Source: JAJRTE01 sp964418585 (GTDB taxonomy: Bacteria > Myxococcota_A > UBA796 > JAJRTE01). From it: 64,000 nt of DNA. Location: positions 62,001 through 126,000 of the forward strand of contig CAYQMG010000188.1 of NCBI GenBank assembly GCA_964418585.1. The letters run 5' to 3'. The notes under the pieces were generated by a model. That model did not search any database. It saw nothing but the letters and a program-made list of their open reading frames with translations, and had not been told where the DNA came from. Every line of letters begins with the position of its first letter. Position 1 is the stretch's first letter. Both the position numbers and the translations under genes were made by a program. Shown one piece after another: positions 54,816-63,162 of this stretch.

Positions 54816-55706
54816 TCACCCAACCACCTGGTCGCGGCCCCGCTCCTTCGCCCGGTACAGATTTCTGTCGGCCTGGGCCACGATCGTTTCCACGTCGGTC
54901 TGGCGTTTCCCGAGATAGGTGGTAACCCCGATGCTGACGGTGAGTGGAATCTTCTTGCCTCCGATGACGAAGGGTGTGCCTCCGATGAGTCGATGAATCT
55001 TGGTGGCGAACTGGAGCGCGTTCTCGTGGGGGGTGTGCACCAGCAGGATTGCGAACTCCTCCCCCCCGTAACGCGCGAAGATGTCTTCCCGCCGGATGTT
55101 CGGCCGAATTCGGTCCGCCACGGCCTTGAGGAGTTGGTCGCCCACCAGGTGGCCGTGGGTGTCGTTGATTTTCTTGAAGTGGTCCAGGTCCATCATGATG
55201 ACCGACAACGGGGTCTTGTGTCGCCGCGTGGACGAGATCTCCCGCTCGAGGCAATCGAAGAAGTGGCGCCGGTTGTGCACCTGGGTGAGTGCGTCCATGA
55301 TGGTGAGTCGGTAGACCTCGGCGTGGTACGCGGCCTCCACGTTGTTCCCGGAGAGGAACTTGAACGAGGTGTCTCCCAGGGTCACCACGTCGCGGTCCAT
55401 GAGGAGGTGCCGGGTCCGTTTCTTGCGGTGGTTGATCAGCACTCCATTGGTCGACCCTTCGTCGGAGATGACCCATCCGCGGGCGTTCCGGGTGATTCGT
55501 GCGTGGATCCGGGACACGGTTGGGCTGTCGATTCGGATGTCTGCGTTCGCGTCCCGACCCAGGAGGTAGGAAGGTGCCTCGAGCACGAAGCGGACGCCCA
55601 TCAACGGGCCGGCAGGGTGGATGAACACGATGCAAGGCGGCTTGTCTTCGTTCAGGCAATCGAGGAATGCCCGTTGGTCGATGAGAGAGGTCGACTGCGC
55701 TTTCAT
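54816..55706 (-). CDS. FHA-GGDEF diguanylate cyclase
   Basis: A 296-residue cytoplasmic protein. FHA domain at about residues 25-120 (YLLGRDANADIRID, SRIHARI, GSTNGVLINH) and GGDEF domain at about 135-296 (MDLDHFKKINDTHGHLVGDQLL, active-site RYGGEEF, VSIGV, ADRNLYRAKERGRDQ). The inhibitory RxxD site is present five residues before the active site (RRED), so product inhibition by c-di-GMP is expected. It would make c-di-GMP under control of phosphothreonine binding, linking kinase signalling to surface behaviour such as Tad pili (inference). Start at the ATG (55706); an upstream in-frame GTG is 9 nt away. Confidence 0.92.
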   Translation of the reverse strand: MKAQSTSLIDQRAFLDCLNEDKPPCIVFIHPAGPLMGVRFVLEAPSYLLGRDANADIRIDSPTVSRIHARITRNARGWVISDEGSTNGVLINHRKKRTRHLLMDRDVVTLGDTSFKFLSGNNVEAAYHAEVYRLTIMDALTQVHNRRHFFDCLEREISSTRRHKTPLSVIMMDLDHFKKINDTHGHLVGDQLLKAVADRIRPNIRREDIFARYGGEEFAILLVHTPHENALQFATKIHRLIGGTPFVIGGKKIPLTVSIGVTTYLGKRQTDVETIVAQADRNLYRAKERGRDQVVG

Positions 55707-55819
55707 GGTGCACACCCATGGACGGCGTTCTTCCGTCGCCGCGAACGGACGGTCCCCTCGTCTCGGAGTGCTCCACCACTCCGCTCCTCGGCCGTGGAGG
55801 GTCCGGGACCGCTGGAGAA

Positions 55820-55849
55820 AGACTACCGGAAACCGAGGCCCAAGGTCAA
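55820..55849 (-). promoter_or_regulatory. Candidate promoter of the FHA-GGDEF gene
   Basis: On the minus strand TTGACC (55849-55844, 5/6), an 18-nt spacer and TAGTCT (55825-55820, 3/6), about 110 nt upstream of the ATG. The rest of 55707-55943 holds nothing else recognised. Confidence 0.35.
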
Positions 55850-55943
55850 CGAGATAGCACTTGCTGGCCGACGAAGGTTGGACAGGGCCGGCCTGACGGC
55901 CTCGGGCAGGTGTTGGAGGGGCTCCATCGAGGGGCCGAGTGGG

Positions 55944-56192
55944 CTAGAACACGGCGTAGATGAATGGGAGCACCACGGATTTCTCGGTCAGCACGATGAA
56001 GATGCCCAGCAAGGCCAGAATGACGATGATGGGGGTAATCCACCAGACCTTCCGCTCCTTGATGAACGTCCAGAATTCCCCAAGCAGTGTGAATTTCCTG
56101 GAGAAGCGAAACCCGCCGGCCGGATCTTTCTCGATGAGAAGGGAAAGGAGAATGAGCACCACGATCGCGATGACCACATACTTCAAGTTCAT
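55944..56192 (-). CDS. Small membrane protein of the DUF5989 type, linked to carbamoyltransferase
   Basis: An 82-residue protein with two hydrophobic helices (YVVIAIVVLILLSLLIE and WWITPIIVILALLGIFIVLTE) flanking a short amphipathic part (FLLGEFWTFIKERKVWW-like, residues 35-50). Small proteins with EFWTFIKERKxWW beside NodU-family carbamoyltransferases are a recurrent arrangement, including saxitoxin-type clusters. The ATG at 56192 has GGAGG 6 nt upstream, which rules out the longer frame to 56255. Last gene of the carbamoyltransferase operon. Molecular role unknown. Confidence 0.72.
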   Translation of the reverse strand: MNLKYVVIAIVVLILLSLLIEKDPAGGFRFSRKFTLLGEFWTFIKERKVWWITPIIVILALLGIFIVLTEKSVVLPFIYAVF

Positions 56193-56342
56193 GACCGACC
56201 TCCGCTGCGTCCCTGTGTCCCGCCGCCTCCCCGCCGCGGTGATTGTGCCTGCCACGCCTGGGCGCTGCCCGCGCTCCGGAACGCGGCTTCATCGTGCCGC
56301 CCCCTTTGGAATGACCCGGTGACCGTGGCCGAAATTCCGGAA

Positions 56343-58079
56343 TCAATCCGGTGCGAACGCCCTGTCTCCCCGGACCAGCCCGGGAATGGGCGGCTGATCC
56401 TCCTTCCGCAACCAGAACGGCCCGATGATCAGGTCATCCATGTCCGTTCTCATGAAACATTCGTAGGCGTGCCGAGGCGTCATGACGATGGGTTCGCCCC
56501 GCACGTTGAACGACGTATTGATAATGACCGGTGTCCCCGTCTTTTCGTAGAACTTGTGGATGAGGTCGTAGTAGAGCGGATTCATCTCCCGATCCACACT
56601 CTGGATACGGGCCGAGTGATCCACGTGGGTCACAGAAGGAATCGTCCGCCGGTCCTCCCGGACATTGGCCACCAGCAGCATGTAGGGACTCTCGCAGTCG
56701 ATCTCGAACCATTCGCTGATGTGGTCGGCCAACACGGTGGGCGCAAAGGGTCGGAACCCTTCCCGAAACTTGATCTTCAGGTTGATCGTGTCCCGCATCT
56801 TGGCATTGCGCGCATCCCCCAGAATACTCCGGTTGCCGAGCGCTCGAGGCCCCCACTCCATGGCGCCCTGGAACCAGCCCACCACGTGCTGGTCTTCGAT
56901 GAGCGACACGGTTTTCTCGAGCAACGGTTCCCGGTCCAGACGTTGGTAGACTGCGCCGACCGACTTCAGGTACGACTCGATCTCCTCGTCCGAATACTCG
57001 GGGCCCAGGAATGGACTCCGGAACGTGAATGTCCTCGGGTTGCCCAGCAAGGTGTTGTGCACGTACAGAGCCGCACCGAGCGCTCCACCCGCGTCCCCCG
57101 CCGCCGGCTGAATGAAAAGCTCCTTCATCGGCGTCTCACGCAGGATGTGCCCGTTTGCCACACAGTTGAGCGCCACACCGCCGGCCATGCAAAGCCTGGT
57201 CAACCCAGTCCGTTTGTGGAGCGCGTTGGCCAGTTTCACCATCACGTCGTCCACCACCCGCTGCAAGCTGGCTGCGATGTCCTTGTGCCGCTGCTCCAGA
57301 GGCTCGTCCGGACGGCGCGGCGGGCCTCCAAACAGCTCATGGAGGCGGGGATGCGTCATGTGCATGGCGTAATCATAGGAAAAATAGGCCATGTTCAGCC
57401 GGAAACTGCCATCCTCCTTCACATCGATGAGTTCGCGGAACTGCTCCTCGTACTCCGGTCGGCCGTAAGGAGCCAATCCCATCACCTTGTACTCGGCACT
57501 GTTGACCTTGAATCCCAGGTAATAGGTGAACGCACTGTAAAGGAGGCCCAGGGAGTGCGGGAACCGGATCTCCTTGTCCAGCACGATCTCCGTCCCCCGG
57601 CCCACGCCCGCCGTCGCGGTCGCCCACTCACCCACTCCGTCCACGGTGAGAATCGCCGCCTCCTCGAACGGAGAGCAAAGAAACGCACTCGCCGCATGAG
57701 AAATGTGGTGATCGCTGAACAGGATACTCCCCTGGTAGCGAAGCTCGTCCCGTATCGTCTGCGGTACCCAGAGCTTTTCCTTGAGCCACAGCGGCATCGC
57801 CCGCATGAATTGCGGAAAGCTCTTCGGAAAGTGTGTCACCGCCGACGCCAGGATACGCTCAAATTTCACGAACGGCTTGTCGTAAAAAACGATGTGATCC
57901 AGATCGTTGGGCTCCAGTCCCGCCCGCTCCAGGCAAAACCGGATGGCATTGCGTGGAAAATCCGGATCGTGCTTGATGCGCGTGAATCGTTCTTCCGATG
58001 CCGCGGCGACGAGCTTCCCGTCGACCAGCAAGGCAGCGGCAGAGTCATGATAGTACGCGGAGATTCCAAGTATTTTCAT
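56343..58079 (-). CDS. NodU/CmcH-family carbamoyltransferase
   Basis: A 578-residue enzyme that transfers a carbamoyl group from carbamoyl phosphate, via carbamoyl-AMP, to a hydroxyl on a sugar or natural product. The N-terminal Kae1-like domain starts LGISAYYHDSAAALLVDG; the catalytic His region is LFSDHHISHAASAFLCSPF; GLAPYGRPEY and GGVALNCVANG are present. The C-terminal domain (about 380-578) shows WFQGAMEWGPRALGNRSIL, FRPFAPTVL and NTSFNVRGEPIV. Length is standard. It lies 14 nt downstream of one small membrane protein gene and upstream of another. The flanking membrane proteins and nearby glycosyltransferases favour a cell-surface glycan acceptor, but this is inference. Confidence 0.93.
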   Translation of the reverse strand: MKILGISAYYHDSAAALLVDGKLVAAASEERFTRIKHDPDFPRNAIRFCLERAGLEPNDLDHIVFYDKPFVKFERILASAVTHFPKSFPQFMRAMPLWLKEKLWVPQTIRDELRYQGSILFSDHHISHAASAFLCSPFEEAAILTVDGVGEWATATAGVGRGTEIVLDKEIRFPHSLGLLYSAFTYYLGFKVNSAEYKVMGLAPYGRPEYEEQFRELIDVKEDGSFRLNMAYFSYDYAMHMTHPRLHELFGGPPRRPDEPLEQRHKDIAASLQRVVDDVMVKLANALHKRTGLTRLCMAGGVALNCVANGHILRETPMKELFIQPAAGDAGGALGAALYVHNTLLGNPRTFTFRSPFLGPEYSDEEIESYLKSVGAVYQRLDREPLLEKTVSLIEDQHVVGWFQGAMEWGPRALGNRSILGDARNAKMRDTINLKIKFREGFRPFAPTVLADHISEWFEIDCESPYMLLVANVREDRRTIPSVTHVDHSARIQSVDREMNPLYYDLIHKFYEKTGTPVIINTSFNVRGEPIVMTPRHAYECFMRTDMDDLIIGPFWLRKEDQPPIPGLVRGDRAFAPD

Positions 58080-58093
58080 AGGAATTCGGAATG

Positions 58094-58354
58094 CTAGAAC
58101 TGCCGCTGGAACTTGTCCAACTCAGCGATTGGTTGTGTCCTGTCCACCCAGTAGGAGCTGTCCGAGGATTGGGGAGACTCGAGCAATTTCTTGCCGGTCA
58201 CGCGGAGAATGAGCGAAAGTGGGCCGACGGCCAGGAAGTAGACGAGGCCGACGAGCACGAGGTTGATGAATCTGGTGATGGCGAGCCCAACCGCCTGTAT
58301 CGGCTTCAAGACCGTTTTCACCCTGTCCCACAACGAGCGCTGCCCTTCCGCCAT
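58094..58354 (-). CDS. Small membrane protein upstream of carbamoyltransferase (SxtJ-like context)
   Basis: An 86-residue protein with one or two hydrophobic segments (FINLVLVGLVYFLAVGPLSLIL) and a polar C-terminus ending YWVDRTQPIAELDKFQRQF. A tail of the form SSYWxxR...E.FxRQF is seen in small proteins next to NodU-type carbamoyltransferases. The ATG has AGGAGGT 9 nt upstream. First gene of the operon, directly behind a near-consensus promoter. Probably an anchor or partner of the enzyme; not demonstrated. Confidence 0.68.
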   Translation of the reverse strand: MAEGQRSLWDRVKTVLKPIQAVGLAITRFINLVLVGLVYFLAVGPLSLILRVTGKKLLESPQSSDSSYWVDRTQPIAELDKFQRQF

Positions 58355-58393
58355 CGCAACAATACCTCCTCAGGCCCGAATTGCGCCAAGCCA

Positions 58394-58423
58394 AGTATAG
58401 ATGGGGAGGTCTCGAGGTGTCAA
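58394..58423 (-). promoter_or_regulatory. Strong sigma70-type promoter of the carbamoyltransferase operon
   Basis: On the minus strand a perfect TTGACA (58423-58418), an 18-nt spacer and TATACT (58399-58394, 5/6). The leader is about 33 nt. This is the closest match to consensus in the window. Confidence 0.7.
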
Positions 58424-58529
58424 GAATCACAGGCCGGGTTTCGTCTCGATGCCAGGGGCGGGGGGATGAGGCCGCGCGGGAACTGCGTTGGCGCTGGACG
58501 AATTCATCCGGGCTGGTGGTGGGGAGGGG

Positions 58530-58985
58530 TCACGCTTCCTCGCCGGAATCCTCATCCTTCTTGGGGACGAAGGTGACCTTGAGTCGTTCGGTCTCGAGTT
58601 CGGCGGCGTCGCTTCCTTTCTTGTCCCGTTTTCGGCCCCCGGGCCTGGTCTTGGGAACGAAGTTGATGGTGGCGTGCACCTCGATGCTGTAGTTGGACAG
58701 CACCCTGCCCAGTTCGTCCCGGAGATCGATGGCATTCAGATATCGCTGCGCCTCCCGAACCAGGATGGTCTGAAGCTGGTCCGTCCCCTTCATCAGGTTC
58801 TCCACCAGCACGCTGATGGCATCCCGTGGGTTGAGTTCAACGATGGCGCGCAGTTCGTCTCGAGTGATGTGAACCGCCTCCGCACCGGTGTTGATGAGCT
58901 TGGATGCAATCCGCCGGAGGTTGGCCGAGGAGCGTCTCGAGTCCTCGGTCTTGTCCTGGCCTTTGCCACTGAATCGCTCTCTCAT
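58530..58985 (-). CDS. Conserved-looking cytoplasmic protein of unknown function
   Basis: A 151-residue protein not assigned to a family. It is charged, without membrane segments. Residues 20-105 are helical (LRRIASKLINTGAEAVHITRDEL, DAISVLVENLMKGTDQLQTILVREAQRYLNAIDL). The C-terminus is a beta strand then Lys/Glu-rich (VLSNYSIEVHATINFVPK). The pattern resembles small scaffold or coiled-coil proteins but no motif is diagnostic. Start at the ATG giving MRERFSGKG, with GGAG about 13 nt upstream; an earlier TTG is possible. It is divergent from the toroid-like gene. Its promoter may share the 59064-59089 region. Confidence 0.6.
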   Translation of the reverse strand: MRERFSGKGQDKTEDSRRSSANLRRIASKLINTGAEAVHITRDELRAIVELNPRDAISVLVENLMKGTDQLQTILVREAQRYLNAIDLRDELGRVLSNYSIEVHATINFVPKTRPGGRKRDKKGSDAAELETERLKVTFVPKKDEDSGEEA

Positions 58986-59135
58986 GACGTGCGATCTCCT
59001 CAAAGGGTTTCCTGACGGAACGGTCGCCGCCCTTCAGCCACGACAGACCTCCATGGACTTTACTTGACATGTCTGCGGGTATCCGTCAAGATCTCGACCC
59101 CGTATGCTCCCCCAACAATCGTGAATGAGGCTGAC

Positions 59136-61112
59136 ATGCGCGGACGTTCCCTGGTACTCGGCATCGGCGTGGGCGTCGTGATCATGGGTGCTGCCCTCGC
59201 CTGGGCGACCTATCCCTGGCGGACGCTCAATCCAGACTTCATGTTCCGGTTTTTCGCCCTTTCCGAGCGCTACCGGCTGACAGATGACGAAAAAGAGGCT
59301 GCGGTCGAGATCGTTCGTGAAGCGATCCGGACCTTCGGAGCCCCGGCCACACCGGGAGACGCGCCTCGAGACGTGCCCGAGAAATTCACCCTGAGGGACC
59401 CGAGGCCGGTGTGGGTGTCGCTCTACCTGCCGCAACTTCCGGGGACTCGAGGCCGGGGTGAGGAGGCCAACATCTACCGTTCGTTACGAACGGCGACCCG
59501 GCAGGCCCTGGAGCAGGCCAAGGACCGGGAGAGCTGGCTCCGGCAGCGGGACCAGATACGTATCCAGGTGGATATTCTCCAGGATCGCGCGCCACTACGC
59601 AGCATTCGGGGGTGGTATCTCTTTTTCGCGGTGGAACCCGGCGTGGACGGAATCATCCTGAGCCAGGGGACGCGCACCGGCTACCTGCTTCCGTCTGACG
59701 CGGTCACTCGAGGATATCTCACGCCTCGAGTGCGTGGCCGTGTGAAATGTGTCGAGAAACTGCTTTCCATGACCGCTGCCGAGATGCGGGTTCGGAGGAA
59801 CATCTGGAAGGAGCCGGATACGCGGATCGAGCGGTTTCGGACCATCAGCTTCGGGGCGCCGGTACCTGGACAGGGGGTGCGTACCTACTTCCGGGGCAAC
59901 GTGCTCCTTCAGCCCGAGGAAGTGACCTCGAGACGCATTTATCAGGCCATTCAGGACGGCGCAGCCTGGCTTCTCAACAACGCGCGGCCCGACGGGAAGT
60001 TCAACTATCAGTACAACCCAAATACGGACCGCTACTCCAAGTCCTACAACGCGGTCCGGCATGCCGGCACGGTCTACGGTCTCCTCGAGCTGTACCGGCA
60101 CTTCCAGGAGCCTGCATTCCTGGAGGCTGCCCGGCGTGCTGCGCCGTACCTGTACGAAAACATCGGCAGCCCGCAGTCGGGCTCGGACCTGCTGGGTATC
60201 CCGGACGGGAAGGCGTGGCCCACCGGGTCGGCGGCCCTGGGACTCCTGGCGTTCGTCAACATGCCGGCCGAGATGCGCACCGAGGATTATGCCCGTTACG
60301 AGGAGGGGTTGGGGCGATTCCTGCTCAAGATGATCGACGATCGCGGGTACGTGTTCCAGGGGTACCTGGCCTACAAGGGGGCCAAGGAGGTGAATGGAGT
60401 CAAGCGGGTGAACAAGGAACCCCTCTACTACCCCGGGGAGTCGATGCTGGCGCTGGCAAAGCTGTACGAGCAGACCCGGGATCGCCGTTGGTTGGATGGC
60501 GCGATGCGGATTGCCGATCGACAGATCCGGAGATTCAATCTCGGAAGGATGGCCGACCACTGGGTCATTCAGGGCCTGTACCAGCTCTATCGGCACACGC
60601 AGGACCGCTGGTATGCCGAGGCGGCGCTCGCCATGGCGGACAGCTATATCGACACCCAGTGCCCACCCAACACACCACCGTTTCCGGACTACTTCGGGGC
60701 GTACCGGCGACAGAACGAGACGCCTCGCACGACCCGGGCGGGTAGCCGCTCGGAGGCCATGACCGCTGCCGTCCGCACCGCCTGGGCGCTTGGTGTGGAC
60801 GCCCGACCCTATGAGGACTCCCTCCTGTTCGCGGCCAAGCACCAGATCGAACAGCAGTTCCGGCCGGAGAACAGCTTCTTCCTCATCCGTCCGGACCGGG
60901 TCATGGGCGGATTCCGGGCCGGCCTGGTCGACAATCAGCTCCGGATCGACTTCAACCAGCACTCCTGCGTCGGACTCATCGGCGCGCTCGAGGTCGCGGT
61001 GCGGCGTGAGGGAACCCCTCCGTGGTGGCACGAACTGCCCCTGGAGCCGGTCGCCACTCCCGCACCAACCATTCCCGAACAGGCGCCGGCGAATGCCACC
61101 CCCGGTCCCTGA
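59136..61112 (+). CDS. Exported or membrane-anchored protein with alpha/alpha-toroid-like C-terminal domain
   Basis: A 658-residue protein with an N-terminal signal/TM helix (LVLGIGVGVVIMGAALAWA). Residues about 35-260 form an alpha/beta domain of unknown type. Residues about 265-640 repeat helical hairpins with WLLNNARPDGKFNYQYNP, AGTVYGLLELYRHFQEP, LYYPGESMLALAKLYEQTRDRRWL and SRSEAMTAAVRTAWALGVD. This is the pattern of six-hairpin glycosidase/terpene-toroid folds such as glycoside hydrolases and uronyl epimerases. A catalytic residue cannot be named by eye. The ATG at 59136 has GAGG upstream. A role in trimming or epimerising surface polysaccharide is plausible but unproven. A 249-nt gap with a promoter follows. 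Confidence 0.68.
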   Translation: MRGRSLVLGIGVGVVIMGAALAWATYPWRTLNPDFMFRFFALSERYRLTDDEKEAAVEIVREAIRTFGAPATPGDAPRDVPEKFTLRDPRPVWVSLYLPQLPGTRGRGEEANIYRSLRTATRQALEQAKDRESWLRQRDQIRIQVDILQDRAPLRSIRGWYLFFAVEPGVDGIILSQGTRTGYLLPSDAVTRGYLTPRVRGRVKCVEKLLSMTAAEMRVRRNIWKEPDTRIERFRTISFGAPVPGQGVRTYFRGNVLLQPEEVTSRRIYQAIQDGAAWLLNNARPDGKFNYQYNPNTDRYSKSYNAVRHAGTVYGLLELYRHFQEPAFLEAARRAAPYLYENIGSPQSGSDLLGIPDGKAWPTGSAALGLLAFVNMPAEMRTEDYARYEEGLGRFLLKMIDDRGYVFQGYLAYKGAKEVNGVKRVNKEPLYYPGESMLALAKLYEQTRDRRWLDGAMRIADRQIRRFNLGRMADHWVIQGLYQLYRHTQDRWYAEAALAMADSYIDTQCPPNTPPFPDYFGAYRRQNETPRTTRAGSRSEAMTAAVRTAWALGVDARPYEDSLLFAAKHQIEQQFRPENSFFLIRPDRVMGGFRAGLVDNQLRIDFNQHSCVGLIGALEVAVRREGTPPWWHELPLEPVATPAPTIPEQAPANATPGP

Positions 61113-61258
61113 CGGGAACCCACCGGGCCTGACCGAAATTCCACCCAATCCAGGCCGATTGCAGCTCAATGCCACGGCCCGAATGCCCGGGTTCCCTCCT
61201 CCCTCGAGTACGATTGGATACCTGCAGCGGCCCGGGAGGAGAACCTGCCAAACGAAAG

Positions 61259-61287
61259 TTGATTTATTCCCGGGAGCGAACTACAAT
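61259..61287 (+). promoter_or_regulatory. Promoter of the pseudokinase gene
   Basis: TTGATT (61259-61264, 4/6), a 17-nt spacer and TACAAT (61282-61287, 5/6), with a predicted leader of about 70 nt. The remainder of the 61113-61361 gap shows no gene. Confidence 0.5.
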
Positions 61288-61361
61288 CGGCCTGTGCGGA
61301 GACCGGAATGGAGCATGCATTCCAGAACGGTAGGTTCCAGCCGAAGCGATGGTGAAACAAA

Positions 61362-63113
61362 ATGCAATTTGGCAAGTACAACCTGATTGAGAAAATCGGC
61401 GAAGGAGGGCTTGGAGAGGTGTTCTTCGCCCAGAGCACCGCTCAGGTCTCGTTCGCCCGGGAACTGGTCATCAAGCGTGTTCATCACCGCCTGGCGCAGG
61501 ACGAGGAGTTCATGAAGCGGTTCGTTCTCGCCGCCGAGCAGGGCGCCTGTCTGAACCATCACAACATTGTCCAGACCTACGAGTCCGGGGTGGCGGACGG
61601 GCAGCACTACGTGGCACAGGAGTTCATCGACGGATTGACCCTGGAAGCCATTCTCGACCGGCACGAGCGTCAGCTTCTGGCCATTCCGTTCGAGATCACC
61701 ATCGAGATCATCTTGCAAGTATGTGAAGCGCTCACCTATGCATACTGGGCGCGGGATGACCGTGGGCGGCAGCTCCACATGGTTCATTGCAATCTCAAGC
61801 CCTCCAACATCATGATCAACCGGCACGGAGTGGTCAAGGTATGTGACTTCGGCCTCATCAACGCGGGCCATCACATGGGCGCCGGTCAGGGGAGTCTGAT
61901 GCTCCGAATGGCCGCCTACATGTCGCCCGAACAGGCCAAGGGAGAGGACATCGACAACCGTTCCGACATCTTTTCCTTGGGGGCCATCTTCTATGAGATG
62001 TTGACTCTGAAGCCTTTGTTTGTGATGGACAACCCGTTGCAAACCCTGCGCATGGTGCAGGAGGGACGTTGCGAGGAGCAGCTTCAGGAGTTGGCGGAGC
62101 ACCCGGTGGGGAAGGGGCTGCTGCCATTGCTCAAGAGCATGTTGGGCGCGAGTCCGTGGGACCGACCCACGGAGGCCAAGCAACTGATTCCTCACCTGCG
62201 CGGCGTGCTCAGCCGGTTGTCTCAGCAGGCCTACCTGCCCAACTGGATCCAGGAAGAGATGGAAGCTCTCCCCACGGCCCGATCCACCATTCCGGTCGTG
62301 GGGGATGCCATCCCCGGCTCCCAGGGGGCCGAACAGACGCCACCGCCTCCGCCGGGCGCCGGCAAGCCCGCCACCTCGGCCGCGGCGCCCCAGGGCGCTC
62401 CGGCTCCTTCGGTGGCCGGGGCGGGAGACACCCAGCGACTGGCCGTGGCCGGGACGACCACGGGCGCCCAGGGCTCCCCGTTCGACGCCCTGGCTGCACG
62501 CCTGAACGACCTGCTTCGAACCATTGACCGGAAACACATCATCGTGGGCGCCGTGGCTCTGGGCGTCATCTTCTTCGGGTCCGTCGCCATGGTGGCGTTG
62601 CGGGGATCGGGGGGCGAAACAGTGGTCAAGGAGGCCGGTCCCACCATGACCCTGCTCCGGGTCACCTCCAATCCACCGGGGGCCCTCGTCTATGTGCCCG
62701 GGGAAATGAATCCACGTAGAACCCCGTTCGAGATCCCGGTTCCCCTGGCTGCCGGATACACCAATCTCCGCGCCACCCTCGACGGGTATGAACCGGCCAA
62801 CGCCCGGGTCCTCCTGCGTCCAAACGTGGTCAACCAGTACAACTTCGTACTCGTGAGCGCCGAGCAGGAGATGGGAACACTCGAGCTGTCGGTCTATCCG
62901 CCCGAGGCTCGAGTCTATCTCAACGACCAGCTTCTGGAAGGGGTCGAGGGCGCCTATCGGCGGCAGTTGATGGCAGACAAGCCCTACGTGATCAAGGTGG
63001 AGCGCGAAGGGTATGCCACCAAGGAACAGGTGATTCGCGTCCCTGCAGACAGCACGAAGCGGGTCGAGATCGCCCTGGACCTGTTGCCGGAGCAGCGCTA
63101 CGTCTCGCCATGA
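61362..63113 (+). CDS. Transmembrane Ser/Thr kinase homologue, predicted pseudokinase, with PEGA-like modules
   Basis: A 583-residue protein colinear with the kinase at 23124-25274. Glycine loop GEGGLGEVF, Lys38 in VIKR and DFG (Asp162) are kept, so nucleotide binding is possible. The catalytic loop reads HCNLKPSN instead of HRDLKPSN: the proton-acceptor Asp is Asn144 and the preceding Arg is Cys. The alpha-C helix Glu of the active paralogue (INEARLGG) is Ala here (LAAEQGA). The activation segment lacks the usual Thr pattern (GQGSLMLRMAAYMSPEQ). A Pro/Ala-rich linker leads to one membrane helix (about 392-415, IIVGAVALGVIFFGSVAMVAL) and two PEGA-like modules (about 425-500 and 505-583). It probably acts as a phosphorylation-independent scaffold or allosteric partner (inference). 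A TPR lipoprotein gene follows after 49 nt. Confidence 0.88.
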   Translation: MQFGKYNLIEKIGEGGLGEVFFAQSTAQVSFARELVIKRVHHRLAQDEEFMKRFVLAAEQGACLNHHNIVQTYESGVADGQHYVAQEFIDGLTLEAILDRHERQLLAIPFEITIEIILQVCEALTYAYWARDDRGRQLHMVHCNLKPSNIMINRHGVVKVCDFGLINAGHHMGAGQGSLMLRMAAYMSPEQAKGEDIDNRSDIFSLGAIFYEMLTLKPLFVMDNPLQTLRMVQEGRCEEQLQELAEHPVGKGLLPLLKSMLGASPWDRPTEAKQLIPHLRGVLSRLSQQAYLPNWIQEEMEALPTARSTIPVVGDAIPGSQGAEQTPPPPPGAGKPATSAAAPQGAPAPSVAGAGDTQRLAVAGTTTGAQGSPFDALAARLNDLLRTIDRKHIIVGAVALGVIFFGSVAMVALRGSGGETVVKEAGPTMTLLRVTSNPPGALVYVPGEMNPRRTPFEIPVPLAAGYTNLRATLDGYEPANARVLLRPNVVNQYNFVLVSAEQEMGTLELSVYPPEARVYLNDQLLEGVEGAYRRQLMADKPYVIKVEREGYATKEQVIRVPADSTKRVEIALDLLPEQRYVSP

Positions 63114-63162
63114 TGAGTTGTTTGGCCGTCGTCACAGGTGTCATGATCAACAGGAGCGCCCC

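Noticed and set aside
54687..58097. Very long plus-strand open frame (over 1100 codons) opposite four minus-strand genes
   Set aside because: It is antisense to the FG-GAP lipoprotein, FHA-GGDEF, DUF5989 and carbamoyltransferase genes, all with clear motifs. Its translation is His/Arg/Val-rich without any domain, an effect of high-GC codon bias.
59064..59089. Inverted repeat TTGAC-16 nt-GTCAA between divergent genes, considered as a promoter or operator
   Set aside because: The -35 is perfect, but on the plus strand the -10 (CAAGAT) matches only 3 of 6 bases and no -10 fits on the minus strand. Not strong enough to list.
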